Shown: positions 8,896-18,367, numbered from the stretch's first letter. The stretch is 64,000 bases of DNA from Luteimonas sp. MC1572 (GCF_016615815.1 NZ_CP067112.1:2418001-2482000), one strand, 5' to 3'. Notes: generated by a model not told the origin, from the letters alone. Numbers and translations: made by a program.

Positions 8896-8901
8896 TAGAA
8901 T
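8896..8901 (+). promoter_or_regulatory. Probable -10 box of lpoA
   Basis: TAGAAT lies 29 nt before the lpoA ATG in the 57-bp divergent gap with rsmI. No clear -35 is seen, as is common in this window. Confidence 0.45.
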
Positions 8902-8930
8902 CCGGCCATTCTCGCAGCCGGGCAGCAACG

Positions 8931-10112
8931 ATGCGTCATTCTTGGAAGCAGGGACTCGCCGCCACCATCGCCAGCGTGGCGCTTGCCGGCTGCGCCGCGG
9001 TGCAGGTCAGCACGCCGGCCGCACCGGTGCAGGCCATCCCGGAAGCCACGCGCAACATCCACTGGCGGTTCGACGACGGCGGCCGTCCGCCAGCCGAGCG
9101 CGACGGCTACCGGCCGCCACTCAAGCTCGCGGTGTTGCTGCCGCTCACCGGCAGCCTGGCCACCGCGTCCGCGCCGGTCCGCGACGGACTGCTCGCCGGC
9201 TACTACGGCGAACGCCGCCGCCGCCCGGACCTCGAGTTCTACGACACCGCCGGCACCGCCCATGGCGCGGTCGCCGCCTACCAGCGCGCGGTCGCCGAAG
9301 GCGCCGACCAGGTGGTAGGACCGCTCGGCCGTGACGAAGTGGACGCGGTGTTCGTGCAGACCGTGCCGTCGGTGCCGCTGCTCGCGCTCAACCGCGCCGG
9401 CACGCCCCCGCCCAATGCCGCGAGCTACGCGCTTGCACCCGAGGACGAAGGCAGCGGCGCGGCGGATTTCCTGGCGGCGCGCAACGCGCTGCGCGTGCTG
9501 GTGCTGAGCTCCGGCGATGACAGCGCGCGACGCAGCATCGATGCCTTCACCACCCGCCTGCAGTCGCACGGCGGCAGCGTGGTGCAGCTGCTCGCGGTGG
9601 TCGGCGACGCGCCGGGCGACATGACCGCGCTCATGCAGGGCGCGCTGCAGCGCGAGGGCGGCGTGGATGCGGTGTTCATGGCGCTGCGCGGCCCGCAGGC
9701 GCGACTGGTGGCGCCGCAGGTCGCCGCCGCGGGGCTGGCGACGCGTCCGCGGGTGGCAACCTCGCAGATCATGGCGGGCACCGGCAGGGCCGGCGACGAC
9801 GCCGCGCTCGACGGCATCGCCTTCCCGTCCGATGCCTGGTCGGTGACCGGCGTGCCGGGCCTGCCGGCCGCGTCCAGCGTGGCGGCGTCGCTGCCCACCG
9901 CGCGTGGCCCTGCCGCCCGGCTGTTCGCCTTCGGCTACGACGCCTGGCTGCTCACCGCCTACCTCGAACACCTGGCCACCTCGCCCGACGCCAGCGTGCC
10001 CAGCGCCAGCGGCACGCTGCGCATGGATGGCGACGGCAACGTGCTGCGTTCGCCCGCCTGGTCGACCTTCAGCGGCGGCCACGTGGTGCCGCTGGCCGGC
10101 GTCGGCGGTTGA
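8931..10112 (+). CDS. lpoA: LpoA-type penicillin-binding protein activator lipoprotein (short form)
   Basis: An outer membrane lipoprotein expected to activate the peptidoglycan synthase PBP1a. It has 393 residues, with a lipoprotein signal ending in the lipobox LAGC (Cys near residue 19). After a linker, residues about 60-385 have the periplasmic-binding-protein fold of the LpoA C-terminal domain ([23 protein letters not shown], read in part; [24 protein letters not shown]). E. coli LpoA is about 680 residues and has an extra N-terminal TPR domain that is absent here. It is followed by yraN with a 4-nt overlap. Confidence 0.88.
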   Translation: MRHSWKQGLAATIASVALAGCAAVQVSTPAAPVQAIPEATRNIHWRFDDGGRPPAERDGYRPPLKLAVLLPLTGSLATASAPVRDGLLAGYYGERRRRPDLEFYDTAGTAHGAVAAYQRAVAEGADQVVGPLGRDEVDAVFVQTVPSVPLLALNRAGTPPPNAASYALAPEDEGSGAADFLAARNALRVLVLSSGDDSARRSIDAFTTRLQSHGGSVVQLLAVVGDAPGDMTALMQGALQREGGVDAVFMALRGPQARLVAPQVAAAGLATRPRVATSQIMAGTGRAGDDAALDGIAFPSDAWSVTGVPGLPAASSVAASLPTARGPAARLFAFGYDAWLLTAYLEHLATSPDASVPSASGTLRMDGDGNVLRSPAWSTFSGGHVVPLAGVGG

Positions 10113-10480
10113 GCGAGACCCGGCGCCGCGGCGCCGAAGTCGAGGCCGCGGCGCGCACGCACCTGCTGCGCGCCGGGCTGGTCGACGTGGCGGCCAACGC
10201 CAACTACCGGCTCGGCGAGCTCGACCTGGTGATGCGCGACGGCGACACGCTGGTGTTCGTGGAGGTGCGCTACCGCGCCAGTGCCGATTACGGCGGCGGC
10301 GGGGAATCGGTCGACCGCGGCAAGCGCCAGCGCATCGTGCGCGCCGCGCAGCTGTTCCTGCTGCAGCACCCTGCCCTCGCCGAGTCGTATTGCCGCTTCG
10401 ACGTGGTCGATGCCAGCGGCGATCCGGCCGCGCCGGACTTCACCTGGCATCGCGACGCCTTCCGGCTCGACGACGCCTGA
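10109..10480 (+). CDS. yraN: YraN family protein (UPF0102), predicted nuclease fold
   Basis: A small protein of 123 residues. The core [21 protein letters not shown] (about residues 35-55, abbreviated) carries the E-x-D and E-V-K/R pattern of the restriction-endonuclease-like fold typical of UPF0102. The TTG start overlaps the lpoA stop by 4 nt, implying translational coupling. The cellular role of the family is not established. Position after lpoA matches E. coli yraM-yraN. Confidence 0.88.
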   Translation: MSETRRRGAEVEAAARTHLLRAGLVDVAANANYRLGELDLVMRDGDTLVFVEVRYRASADYGGGGESVDRGKRQRIVRAAQLFLLQHPALAESYCRFDVVDASGDPAAPDFTWHRDAFRLDDA

Positions 10481-10491
10481 CGGCGCCGCGC

Positions 10492-11451
10492 TCAGGCGCC
10501 GAAGTGCACGTGCCCGCTGTGCGGTGCGACCCACGGCTTGCCCGCGCCATGCGCGCGGACGCCATGCGTTTCCACGACCGCGCCGATGCGCGTGACCGCC
10601 ACGCCCGCCGCACGTCCTGCAGCCTGGATCGCGCTGTCCACTGACGCGGGCGCGGTGAAGCACAGTTCGTAGTCGTCGCCGCCGCCGGCCTGCAGCGCGC
10701 GCAGCGCATCGCCTGCGAACGCGGCCTGCAGCGCGGCACTGGCCGGCAGCGTGTCGACGTCGATCTCCGCGCCAACCCCGCTCGCGGCGCAGACATGGCC
10801 CAGGTCGGCGAGCAGGCCGTCGGAGACGTCCAGGCAGGCATGCGCGATCCCGGACAGCGCGCGGCCGAGCGCGATGCGCGGCAGCGGGCGTTCCAGGCGC
10901 GCGCGCAGCGCCGCGTCGATCGCGTCGATGGCGCCGCGTGCCCGCCACTGCGCAAGCGCCGCGGCCGCATCACCGAGCGTGCCGCTGACCCAGACGCCGT
11001 CGCCGACGCGTGCGCCGTTTCGGCGCAAGGCGACACCCGGCGCTACGAAGCCGTGCACCGTGACCGAAATCGACAACGGCCCGCGCGTGGTGTCGCCACC
11101 CACCAGGGCCACGCCGTGCTCGGCGGCCAGCGCCATGAATCCGTCGAGGAAGGCCGCGACCCACGCGGCGTCGCCTTCGGGCAGGGACAGCGACAGCGTG
11201 CACCACGCCGGCTCCGCACCCATCGCCGCCAGGTCGGACAGGTTCACCGCGAGCGCCTTCCAGCCGATGTCGGCGGGCGCGGTGCCGGCGGGGAAATGCA
11301 CGCCGGCGTTGAGCGTGTCCATCGCCACCACCAGCTCGCGGTCGGCGGGCACGCGCAGCACCGCGGCATCGTCGCCGATGCCGAGCAGCACGTCGTCGCG
11401 GGCGTGCGTGGCACGCGCGCGGATGAGATCGATCAGTTCGAACTCGGCCAC
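10492..11451 (-). CDS. thiL: ThiL, thiamine-monophosphate kinase
   Basis: Phosphorylates thiamine monophosphate to thiamine pyrophosphate with ATP. The 319-residue AIRS-fold protein shows GIGDDAAVL (about 24-32), VAMDTLNAGVHF, NLSDLAAMGAEP, GGDTTRG (about 118) and CLDVSDGLLADLGH. The GTG at 11451 is chosen because the family motif FELIDLIR begins immediately and nusB ends 16 nt upstream. It is last in the rib/nusB operon, the E. coli order nrdR-ribD-ribH-nusB-thiL. It converges on yraN with an 11-bp gap. Confidence 0.95.
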   Translation of the reverse strand: MAEFELIDLIRARATHARDDVLLGIGDDAAVLRVPADRELVVAMDTLNAGVHFPAGTAPADIGWKALAVNLSDLAAMGAEPAWCTLSLSLPEGDAAWVAAFLDGFMALAAEHGVALVGGDTTRGPLSISVTVHGFVAPGVALRRNGARVGDGVWVSGTLGDAAAALAQWRARGAIDAIDAALRARLERPLPRIALGRALSGIAHACLDVSDGLLADLGHVCAASGVGAEIDVDTLPASAALQAAFAGDALRALQAGGGDDYELCFTAPASVDSAIQAAGRAAGVAVTRIGAVVETHGVRAHGAGKPWVAPHSGHVHFGA

Positions 11452-11467
11452 GGCCGCGTGCCGGCGG

Positions 11468-11902
11468 TCAGCAGCGCGGGGACTGCACTTCGGCCGCGCG
11501 CCACTCGGCGGCGGCGCGGTCGAGCACGCCGTTGACGTAGGTGTGGCCATGCTCGGAGCCGAAGCGCTTGACGGTCTTCAGCGCCTCGTCGATCACCACG
11601 CGGTACGGCACGTCGACGCGGTGGCGCAGCTCGTAGGCGGCGATGCGCAGCATGGCGCGCTCGATGGGGTCGACTTCGGCGATGCCGCGGTCGAGGAACG
11701 GGGCAAGCGCCTCGTCGAGTTCGCGGCGATGGTTTTCCACCCCGCGCACCAGGTCTTCGAAGTATTCGAGGTCGGCGACTTCGTTGGCCTGCTCGTGGGC
11801 CAGCTGCGAGATCGCGTCGCGCGCGTTGGCGCCCGACAGCTGCATGGCATACACCGCCTGCAGTGCGCGGCGCCGCGAGCGCGAGCGCGCGACCGGATCC
11901 AT
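11468..11902 (-). CDS. nusB: NusB, transcription antitermination factor
   Basis: Binds boxA RNA with NusE (S10) and supports rRNA antitermination. The 144-residue all-helical protein contains RSRSRRRALQAVYAMQLSG near the start, DPIERAMLRIAAYEL and a YRVVIDEALKTVKRFG segment ending in VNGVLDRAA, all typical of NusB. The ATG at 11902 is used; an earlier start is possible because the preceding gap to ribH is 35 nt and homologues often have a longer N-terminus. Confidence 0.95.
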   Translation of the reverse strand: MDPVARSRSRRRALQAVYAMQLSGANARDAISQLAHEQANEVADLEYFEDLVRGVENHRRELDEALAPFLDRGIAEVDPIERAMLRIAAYELRHRVDVPYRVVIDEALKTVKRFGSEHGHTYVNGVLDRAAAEWRAAEVQSPRC

Positions 11903-11937
11903 CCCGCCGTTGCGCGCGCCGCCGCCGCGATGCGGCC

Positions 11938-12405
11938 TCACGGCAGCACCGCCAGCAGGCTGGCCATCTCGAGCGCGACCAGCGCGCACTCTTCGCCCTT
12001 GTTGCCGTGGCTGCCACCGGCGCGGTTCTCGGCATCGGCCTGCTCGTCGACCGCGAGCACGCCGTTGGCCACCGGCACGCCGTGGTCGAGCTGCACGCGG
12101 GCCAGGCCGTCGGCACAGCGGTCGGCGACGTGTTCGAAGTGGCGGGTATCGCCACGCACCACGCAACCCAGGGCGACGATGGCGGCGTGCCGCCCGCCCT
12201 GCGCCAGGCGCGCGGCGGCCAGCGGGATCTCCCAGGCGCCGGGCACGCGGACCACGTCGACGTGGTCCGCGGCCACGCCGTGGCCATCAAAGGTCGCGCG
12301 CGCACCCGCCACCAGCGCATCGACGATGCGCGGGTTCCAGCGGCTGGCGATGATGGCGAAGCGCGCGCCGTTGGGGGCGCGCAGGTCGCCTTCGTGGTGG
12401 GTCAT
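11938..12405 (-). CDS. ribH: RibH, 6,7-dimethyl-8-ribityllumazine synthase
   Basis: Condenses the ribityl pyrimidinedione (from RibD) with 3,4-dihydroxy-2-butanone 4-phosphate (from RibB) to lumazine. The 155-residue protein has [20 protein letters not shown], the [11 protein letters not shown] loop, the catalytic [15 protein letters not shown] segment and a C-terminal [16 protein letters not shown]. The ATG at 12405 has a GAGGA about 9 nt upstream. An in-frame ATG at 12432 lies inside a possible -10 box and is less likely to be used. Confidence 0.96.
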   Translation of the reverse strand: MTHHEGDLRAPNGARFAIIASRWNPRIVDALVAGARATFDGHGVAADHVDVVRVPGAWEIPLAAARLAQGGRHAAIVALGCVVRGDTRHFEHVADRCADGLARVQLDHGVPVANGVLAVDEQADAENRAGGSHGNKGEECALVALEMASLLAVLP

Positions 12406-12430
12406 GGGGGAAATCCTCGGGTAGGCCGGC

Positions 12431-12436
12431 ATTCTA
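12431..12436 (-). promoter_or_regulatory. Possible internal -10 box before ribH
   Basis: TAGAAT on the minus strand lies in the 42-bp gap between ribBX and ribH, about 26 nt before the ribH ATG. It could give ribH-nusB-thiL separate transcription. There is no clear -35. Confidence 0.3.
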
Positions 12437-12447
12437 GCCGAGCGCGA

Positions 12448-13572
12448 TTACGCGGGCGGGTCGACGTACTCGACCACTTCCAGGCCGAAGCCCGCCAGGC
12501 CGACCTGCTTGCGCGCGGTGCCCATCACGCGCAGGCGGCGCAGGCCGAGGTCGGCGAGGATCTGGCTGCCGGCGCCGTTGCGCCGCCATTCCAGCAGCGC
12601 CCCGCCCCGCGGCGCTTCGGCAGGTGCCGGGACCGCATCGTCGGCGGCACGGATGCGCGCCAGCAGCGCGTCGGGGGTCTGGGCGCCATCCAGCAGCACC
12701 AGCGCGCCGCGGCCCTCGCGGGCGATCGCGGCCAGCACGTCGCCAACGGCCGGGCCGAAATCGGCGCGCCGCCAGTGCACGGCATCGGCGAGCGCGTTGC
12801 GCACCTGCACGCGCACCAGCGTGGGCGTGTCGGGATCGGCCTCGGGCTCGCCGCGCACCAGCGCGAAATGCAGCGCATGGCCCAGGCGGTCGCGATAGCT
12901 GAGCAGGCGGAACGGGCCGTGTTCGGTGTCGATCGCGCGCACGTCGACGCGCTCCACGGTGTGCTCGGTGGCCAGGCGATGGCGGATGAGCGCTTCGATG
13001 GAGCCCATCTTCAGGCCGTGCTCGCGCGCGAACACCTCCAGCTCCGGGCGCCGCGCCATGGTGCCGTCGGGGTTGAGGATCTCGACCAGCACGCCGGCCG
13101 GCTCCAGGCCGGCGAGCATCGCCAGGTCCGCGGCGGCTTCGGTGTGGCCGGCGCGCGCCAGCACGCCACCCGGCTGCGCGGCGAGCGGGAAGATGTGGCC
13201 CGGTTGGGCGAGATCCGCCGGCGTCGCGTTCGGGCGCACCGCGGTGCGCACGGTGTGCGCGCGGTCGTAGGCGGAGATGCCGGTGGTGACGCCCTCGGCC
13301 GCCTCGATGCTGACCGTGAAGTTGGTGTGGTGCGACGAGGTGTTGGACTGCACCATCGGCGGCAGGCCGAGCTGCGCGCAGCGCTCGCGGGTCAGCGACA
13401 GGCAGACCAGGCCGCGCGCGTGGGTGACCATGAAATTGATGTCGGACGGCCGCACCAGTTCGGCGGCCATGATCAGGTCACCCTCGTTCTCGCGGTCCTC
13501 GTCGTCGACGATGACGACCATGCGGCCGGCGCGGAGTTCTTCGAGCAGTTCGGGGACGGTGGCGAAAGGCAT
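12448..13572 (-). CDS. ribB: RibBX: DHBP synthase fused to a degenerate GTP cyclohydrolase II domain
   Basis: Residues about 1-200 are an intact 3,4-dihydroxy-2-butanone 4-phosphate synthase: DDEDRENEGDL (23-33), SNTSSHHTNFTVS, GHIFPLAAQPGGV, RAGHTEAAADLA, EILNPDGTMAR. Residues about 205-374 resemble GTP cyclohydrolase II (RibA), but the catalytic zinc motif (normally GDVFGSLRCDC-like with three Cys) has no cysteine; the corresponding stretch reads VRNALADAVHWRRADFGPAV. The RibA half is therefore probably not a zinc cyclohydrolase, as in proteins called RibBX, and a separate ribA is expected elsewhere. It lies 3 nt after ribE in the riboflavin operon. Confidence 0.93.
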   Translation of the reverse strand: MPFATVPELLEELRAGRMVVIVDDEDRENEGDLIMAAELVRPSDINFMVTHARGLVCLSLTRERCAQLGLPPMVQSNTSSHHTNFTVSIEAAEGVTTGISAYDRAHTVRTAVRPNATPADLAQPGHIFPLAAQPGGVLARAGHTEAAADLAMLAGLEPAGVLVEILNPDGTMARRPELEVFAREHGLKMGSIEALIRHRLATEHTVERVDVRAIDTEHGPFRLLSYRDRLGHALHFALVRGEPEADPDTPTLVRVQVRNALADAVHWRRADFGPAVGDVLAAIAREGRGALVLLDGAQTPDALLARIRAADDAVPAPAEAPRGGALLEWRRNGAGSQILADLGLRRLRVMGTARKQVGLAGFGLEVVEYVDPPA

Positions 13573-13575
13573 GGT

Positions 13576-14169
13576 TCAGCGGTCCTGCAGCAGGCGCTCG
13601 ACGTAGCGGGCGACGAGGTCGATCTCGAGGTTGACGGAGTCGCCGACGGTCGTGGCGGCGAACGCGGTGTTGGCGACGGTGTGCGGCACCAGCGCGACGT
13701 CGAAGGTGTCGCCTGCCACGGCATTCACCGTGAGGCTCACGCCGTCGACGCAGATCGAACCCTTCTGCGCGATGTACTTCATCAGCGCGGCCGGGGCCTG
13801 GAAGCGCCAGCGCTGGGCGCGGCCGTCGTCGCTGACCGCGAGCACGCGGCCGACGCCGTCGACATGGCCGCTGACCAGGTGTCCGCCGAGGCGATCGCTG
13901 GCGCGCATGGCGCGCTCGAGGTTCACCGGCGCGCCTTCCGCCAGCCCGCCGAGCGTGGTGAGAGCGAGGGTCTCGTTGGAGGCGTCGGCCTCGAAATGGC
14001 CGGCGCCATGCGCGACCACGGTCAGGCAGGTGCCGTTGACCGCGATGCTCTCGCCCAGGGCGGGATCGGCGAACGGCAGGTTGCCGACGGCGATGCGCAG
14101 GCGGGCGTCGCCACCTCGTGCCTCACGCTGCTCGAGGGTGCCGACGGCTTCGATGATTCCGGTGAACAT
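13576..14169 (-). CDS. ribE: RibE, riboflavin synthase alpha chain
   Basis: Dismutates two lumazine molecules to riboflavin. The 197-residue protein consists of two lumazine-binding barrels. The first opens with the diagnostic MFTGIIEAVG and has AVNGTCLTV; the second has HLVSGHVDGVGRV (about 97) and CVDGVSLTVNAV. It is 3 nt upstream of ribBX. The 191-bp space before it (14170-14360), after the ribD stop, has GC-rich palindromic sequence but no FMN riboswitch that I can recognise. Confidence 0.96.
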   Translation of the reverse strand: MFTGIIEAVGTLEQREARGGDARLRIAVGNLPFADPALGESIAVNGTCLTVVAHGAGHFEADASNETLALTTLGGLAEGAPVNLERAMRASDRLGGHLVSGHVDGVGRVLAVSDDGRAQRWRFQAPAALMKYIAQKGSICVDGVSLTVNAVAGDTFDVALVPHTVANTAFAATTVGDSVNLEIDLVARYVERLLQDR

Positions 14170-14360
14170 GCAGGCTTACCGCCGTCCGTTGGGGCTCCGC
14201 GCGGGCCGCGCGCCACCCGGCCCGCGCCCGTGGAACGGGGCAGGCGGAGACGTGGGGCTGCCGCGTGCCGGGGCATCCGGCGGCGCGGATTCTACCATCG
14301 GGGTGTCGGGCGGCCGCGCGGACGGTGCGTCCCAGCGGCGGCCTCCGCCGCGCGGCGCGC

Positions 14361-15470
14361 TCAGGCGGCGGGTTGCGCGGTGGCCACCGGATACAGGCGC
14401 ATGCGCATGTCCTCGCCCACCGCAACCATCTCTTCGACCCGCATCTGCATGCGGTGGGCCATGTCGTCGATCCCGAGCCCGGAAAACAGCGGGCGCGCGT
14501 GCGCTCCCAGCAGGATCGGCGCCATGTAGATCAGCATCTCGTCGACCAGGCCGGCATGCAGGAACGCGCCGGCGAGCGTGGCGCCCGCTTCGAGCTGCAC
14601 CTCGTTGATGCCGCGCGTGGCCAGCAGCCGCAGCACGGCATCGAGGTCGAGCGCGTTGCCCTGCGACGGCACCGCGACGCGCTCGATGCCGGGCAGGCGC
14701 GGCGGCTTGGCGTTGCCGGCGTGCAGGTACAGGGTGGGCGCGTCGCCCTCGCGCACGCGGCCGCGGGCAACTGTGGCCAGGCCGGGGTCGAGCACCACGC
14801 GCAGCGGCGGCACAAAATCCGGCTCGCCGGGTAGGCGCACGGTGAGCTGCGGGTCGTCCGCCAGCACCGTGCCGGAACCGGTCAGCAGCGCACCGCTGCG
14901 CGCGCGCCAGCGCATCACGTCCTCGCGCGACGCGTCGCCGCTGATCCACTTCGACTCGCCGTTGGCGAGCGCGGTGCGTCCGTCCAGGCTCATCGCCAGC
15001 TTGACGCGCAGCCACGGCCGTCCGCGCTCCAGCCGCGCCAGGTAGCCGCGGTTGAGCACCCGCGCCTGCTGTTCCATCAGACCGGACTCGACCGTGATGC
15101 CGGCGGCGCGCAGGCGCTCGAAGCCACTGCCATCGACCTCCGGGAACGGGTCCGGCATGGCCCCCACCACGCGCGCCACGCCGGCCGCGACGAGCGCATC
15201 CGCGCAGGGGCCGGTCCGCCCGGTGTGCGCGCAGGGCTCGAGGGTGACGTAGGCGGTGGCGCCGCGCGCGCGCGCGCCGGCCGCTTCAAGCGCGTGCACT
15301 TCGGCATGCGGACCGCCGGCGCGCTGGTGCCAGCCTTCGCCGACCACCTCGTCGCCTTGCGCGAGCACGCAGCCGACCATCGGATTGGGCCGGGTGGTCC
15401 ATGCGCCGCGCTCGGCGAGGCGCAGTGCGCGCGCCATCATGGCGTGATCGACAGCCGAAAATCCCTGCAT
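14361..15470 (-). CDS. ribD: RibD, bifunctional deaminase/reductase of riboflavin synthesis
   Basis: Deaminates then reduces the pyrimidine intermediate of riboflavin synthesis. The N-terminal cytidine-deaminase-like domain has RPNPMVGCVLA, the catalytic HAEVHAL (HAE at 55-57) and zinc ligands PCAHTGRTGPC (79-89). The reductase domain (about 150-365) has LAMSLDGRTA, GSGTVLADDPQLTVR and INEVQLEAGATLAGAFL. Its 369-residue length is normal. The ATG shares one base with the stop codon of the upstream DUF4272 gene, so the two are translationally coupled. Confidence 0.97.
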   Translation of the reverse strand: MQGFSAVDHAMMARALRLAERGAWTTRPNPMVGCVLAQGDEVVGEGWHQRAGGPHAEVHALEAAGARARGATAYVTLEPCAHTGRTGPCADALVAAGVARVVGAMPDPFPEVDGSGFERLRAAGITVESGLMEQQARVLNRGYLARLERGRPWLRVKLAMSLDGRTALANGESKWISGDASREDVMRWRARSGALLTGSGTVLADDPQLTVRLPGEPDFVPPLRVVLDPGLATVARGRVREGDAPTLYLHAGNAKPPRLPGIERVAVPSQGNALDLDAVLRLLATRGINEVQLEAGATLAGAFLHAGLVDEMLIYMAPILLGAHARPLFSGLGIDDMAHRMQMRVEEMVAVGEDMRMRLYPVATAQPAA

Positions 15471-16189
15471 CAGGTGCTGGTATCCACGTTGGAGTAGAGG
15501 GGGTCGCCGCCGAGCAGCCAGTTGGCGGCCTGGTGGCGCTCGCCGGCGATGCTCAGGCAGCGCTGCAGCTGTTCGTCGTCGGCCTGGTCGATGCGCGCGC
15601 CTTCGACGGCCAGGTCGCCGTCGAGCAGCGCGCCGTCATCGACATCCAGGCTGGCCCAGGTGCACTCGCGCACGAAAGCGGCGAAATCCATGGGCTCCGG
15701 GCGCAGCTGCCAGTCACGCAGGCGCCAGTGCAGCGCCAGCTGGCGCGCGGCGAAGGTGTCGAGCGCACGCTCGCCGCGCAGCTGGGGCGCAGGATCCCGG
15801 GCCAGCGGCGCGTCGTCGAGCAGCCCCACCGCCTCCGCGGCCGCGACCGGGTCGACGAGGCGGTCGTGCGCCAGGCCGGGCTGCAGGTCCAGCGCCCAGG
15901 CCAGCACGTACAGGCCTTCGGCGCGCCAGCTGGCGTCGATGGCGGCCTTGCGCGCGAGCTGCCCCAGCGGCGTGGCAATGACTTCGGCTTCGCCCGGCTC
16001 CAGCGCCGCCTGCAGGCCGGTGGCGTCGAGCCAGTCGCGCAGGCGCCTGCACATCGCCTCGGCGTCGGCGTCGCCCGGATCCTGCTCCAGGCTGGCGCGG
16101 CAGGCGATGCTGGCCAGGGCCAGCGCGCGCTCGTGCACGCGACGCGCGCCAGGGCGTGGGTGCAGGCCTGCCTGGCCGGGGTGCTGCAT
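15470..16189 (-). CDS. DUF4272 family protein
   Basis: An uncharacterised 239-residue soluble protein between nrdR and ribD. The N-terminus (RRVHERALALASIACRA) and the central RKAAIDASWRAEGLYVLAWAL (abbreviated) followed by a run of acidic and hydrophobic residues resemble DUF4272 proteins. The C-terminus has FAAFVREC and GERHQAANWLLGGDPLYSNV. The ATG at 16189 lies 5 nt after the nrdR stop, and its own stop overlaps ribD. I can name no function. The family assignment is from memory of its conserved pattern and could be wrong. Confidence 0.65.
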   Translation of the reverse strand: MQHPGQAGLHPRPGARRVHERALALASIACRASLEQDPGDADAEAMCRRLRDWLDATGLQAALEPGEAEVIATPLGQLARKAAIDASWRAEGLYVLAWALDLQPGLAHDRLVDPVAAAEAVGLLDDAPLARDPAPQLRGERALDTFAARQLALHWRLRDWQLRPEPMDFAAFVRECTWASLDVDDGALLDGDLAVEGARIDQADDEQLQRCLSIAGERHQAANWLLGGDPLYSNVDTST

Positions 16190-16194
16190 CGGGC

Positions 16195-16728
16195 TCAGCG
16201 CTTGCGGCCCTTGCCGGAGCGCGCGTCGAACGGCAGCACGTCGCCTCCGAGCAGGGGCAGCTGGCCGTCGCCCGGGCCTTCGCGTTCGAGGCGGTCGAGC
16301 TGCTCGCGGAAATCGGCGACGTCCTCGAACGCCTGGTACACCGAGGCGAAGCGCACGAAGGCGATGTGGTCGATCTTGCGCAGCTCGGCCATGACGAATT
16401 CGCCGACCCGGCGCGAGGCGATCTCGCGCTCGGTGGTCATGCGCAGCTGGTGCACCACCGCACGCACCGACGCCTCGATCTGCTCCTCGGAGACCGGGCG
16501 CTTGTGCAGCGCGCGGTCGAAGCCCAGGCGCAGCTTGCGCGCGTCGAAATGCTCGCGCCGGCCATCGGACTTGATGATCGCCGGCAGCTTCAGCTCGATG
16601 GTTTCCAGCGTGGAGAAGCGCTCGCCACAGGCCTCGCACTCGCGACGACGGCGGATGGTCGCGCCGTCGTCGCTGACCCGCGAATCGATCACGCGGGTGT
16701 CGTGGTGCTGGCAGAAGAGGCAATGCAT
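16195..16728 (-). CDS. nrdR: NrdR, repressor of ribonucleotide reductase genes
   Basis: An ATP/dATP-sensing zinc-ribbon repressor. The four zinc ligands are C3, C6, C31 and C34 (MHCLFC and CEAC). The ATP-cone follows from about residue 49 ([44 protein letters not shown]). The C-terminal tail (about 150-177) is basic and Gly-rich. The protein is 177 residues, slightly longer than E. coli NrdR. It begins the nrdR-DUF4272-ribD chain, 54 nt after glyA. I saw no NrdR box in this window. Confidence 0.97.
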   Translation of the reverse strand: MHCLFCQHHDTRVIDSRVSDDGATIRRRRECEACGERFSTLETIELKLPAIIKSDGRREHFDARKLRLGFDRALHKRPVSEEQIEASVRAVVHQLRMTTEREIASRRVGEFVMAELRKIDHIAFVRFASVYQAFEDVADFREQLDRLEREGPGDGQLPLLGGDVLPFDARSGKGRKR

Positions 16729-16782
16729 CGGCGGCGGGCGCTGTGGTCCTGTGGCGGGGTGTGGTGCCGGTCCGGCCTCACC

Positions 16783-18066
16783 TTATCCGTAGACGGGGAA
16801 GCGTGCGCACTGGCGGGTCACGTTTTCACGGACCCGGGCGATCACCGCCTCGTCGGCGGGCTGGTCCAGCACGTCGCAGATCCAGTTGGCCAGCTCCACG
16901 CAGTCGACTTCCAGATAGCCGCGCGTGGTGACCGCCGGCGTGCCCAGGCGCAGGCCCGAGGTCACGAACGGCTTCTGCGGGTCGTTGGGCACGGCATTCT
17001 TGTTGACCGTGATGTGCGCGCGGCCCAGCGCCTCCTCGGCGGCCTTGCCGGTGACGCCCTTGCCGATCATGTCGACCAGCATCAGGTGGTTCTCGGTGCC
17101 GCCGGAGACGATCTTGTAACCGCGCTCGATCACCACCTTGGCCATCGCCTGGGCGTTCTTGACCACCTGCTGCTGGTAGGCCTTGAACTCCGGCTCCAGC
17201 GCTTCCTTGAACGCCACCGCCTTGGCAGCGATGACGTGCATCAGCGGGCCACCCTGGATGCCCGGGAACACGATCGACTGCAGCTTCTTGGTGATTTCGT
17301 CGGCGGCTTCACCCATGGCGGTGCGGCTGGCGACGATGATGCCGCCGCGCGGGCCGCGGAGCGTCTTGTGCGTGGTCGACGTGACGATGTGCGCGTGCGG
17401 CACCGGGTTGGGATACACGCCCGCGGCGACCAGCCCGGCGACGTGCGCCATGTCGACGAACAGGTACGCACCGATCTTGTCGGCGATGGCGCGGAAACGC
17501 GCCCAGTCGACGACCTGCGAATAGGCGCTGAAACCGGCGACGACCATCTTCGGCTTGTGCTCCACGGCGAGGCGCTCGACCTCGTCGTAGTCGATCATGC
17601 CGGCCTCGTCGACGCCGTACTGCACGGCCTTGAACAGCTTGCCGCTGATGTTGACCTTGGCGCCGTGGGTGAGATGGCCACCATGCGCCAGCGACATGCC
17701 GAGGATGGTGTCGCCCGGCTGCAGCAGCGCCAGGTACACGGCCTGGTTGGCCTGCGAGCCCGAATGCGGCTGCACGTTGGCGTACATGTCGGCCACGGAG
17801 CCGGCGGCGAACAGCTGCTTGACGCGGTCGAGCGCGAGCTGCTCGGCGACGTCGACATATTCGCAGCCGCCGTAATAGCGCTTGCCCGGATAGCCCTCGG
17901 CGTACTTGTTGGTGAGCTTGGAGCCCTGCGCTTCCATCACCCGGGGGCTGGCGTAGTTCTCCGAGGCGATCAGCTCGACATGGTCTTCCTGGCGGCGGCC
18001 TTCGTCGGCGATGGCCTGGGCCAGTTCGGGGTCGTAGCCTTCGATGCGCGCGTCTCGCGGGAACAT
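16783..18066 (-). CDS. glyA: GlyA, serine hydroxymethyltransferase
   Basis: Converts serine and tetrahydrofolate to glycine and 5,10-methylene-tetrahydrofolate using PLP. The 427-residue protein has [13 protein letters not shown] (about 34), [34 protein letters not shown] and the PLP lysine K234 in [13 protein letters not shown]. The ATG at 18066 follows GGAGTGACC with good spacing. A TACAAT -10 lies 34 nt upstream. glyA and nrdR are 54 nt apart on the same strand, so the transcript may extend into the riboflavin genes. Confidence 0.97.
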   Translation of the reverse strand: MFPRDARIEGYDPELAQAIADEGRRQEDHVELIASENYASPRVMEAQGSKLTNKYAEGYPGKRYYGGCEYVDVAEQLALDRVKQLFAAGSVADMYANVQPHSGSQANQAVYLALLQPGDTILGMSLAHGGHLTHGAKVNISGKLFKAVQYGVDEAGMIDYDEVERLAVEHKPKMVVAGFSAYSQVVDWARFRAIADKIGAYLFVDMAHVAGLVAAGVYPNPVPHAHIVTSTTHKTLRGPRGGIIVASRTAMGEAADEITKKLQSIVFPGIQGGPLMHVIAAKAVAFKEALEPEFKAYQQQVVKNAQAMAKVVIERGYKIVSGGTENHLMLVDMIGKGVTGKAAEEALGRAHITVNKNAVPNDPQKPFVTSGLRLGTPAVTTRGYLEVDCVELANWICDVLDQPADEAVIARVRENVTRQCARFPVYG

Positions 18067-18099
18067 GGTCACTCCGGGCGGAAGATGGGGGTCCGGGCA

Positions 18100-18105
18100 A
18101 TTGTA
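18100..18105 (-). promoter_or_regulatory. -10 box of glyA
   Basis: TACAAT on the minus strand ends 33 nt before the glyA ATG, giving a predicted leader of about 26 nt that contains the Shine-Dalgarno. There is no good -35 at the normal distance. Confidence 0.5.
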
Positions 18106-18191
18106 GCCCGCGGCCGCCAACGACCCAGCCGCGCAAGAGATGTGTCGTCTCCCTCCCCATGGAGTAGAGGCGCCGGGCTTGTATGGGCGCC

Positions 18192-18283
18192 GGGTACCAA
18201 GCCCCTTGAGGACTCATGTCCCCCGGCGATGCCCTTCGGCCATCGCCTCCTCCTTGACTTCGCCCTCAAGGGGCTTGGCACCC
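18192..18283 (+). repeat. Composite hairpin repeat, copy 1
   Basis: Outer arms of 20 bp (18192-18211 and 18264-18283) pair with a single G-T mismatch. Inside them a conserved core reads CTCATGTCCCCCGG (18213-18226), an inner stem-loop (GGCGATG with CATCGCC, 18225-18247) and CCTCCTCCTTGACTTC (18246-18261). Copy 2 at 18368-18458 has the same core on the opposite strand with different arm sequences. Together they occupy most of the 458-bp gene-free space 18067-18524, where I find no coding sequence. Confidence 0.85.
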
Positions 18284-18367
18284 GGTCCGCCCCACTACGC
18301 GGTGGTTCGAGGAGCAGAGCCACAGCCCGCAATCTCTGCGGTACCGGCAGCCGGCGAAGAGCCCGGA

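Noticed and set aside
14170..14360. FMN riboswitch in front of the ribE or ribD genes
   Set aside because: The gap is palindromic and GC-rich but has none of the conserved FMN-aptamer segments; the space upstream of ribD is filled by another gene.
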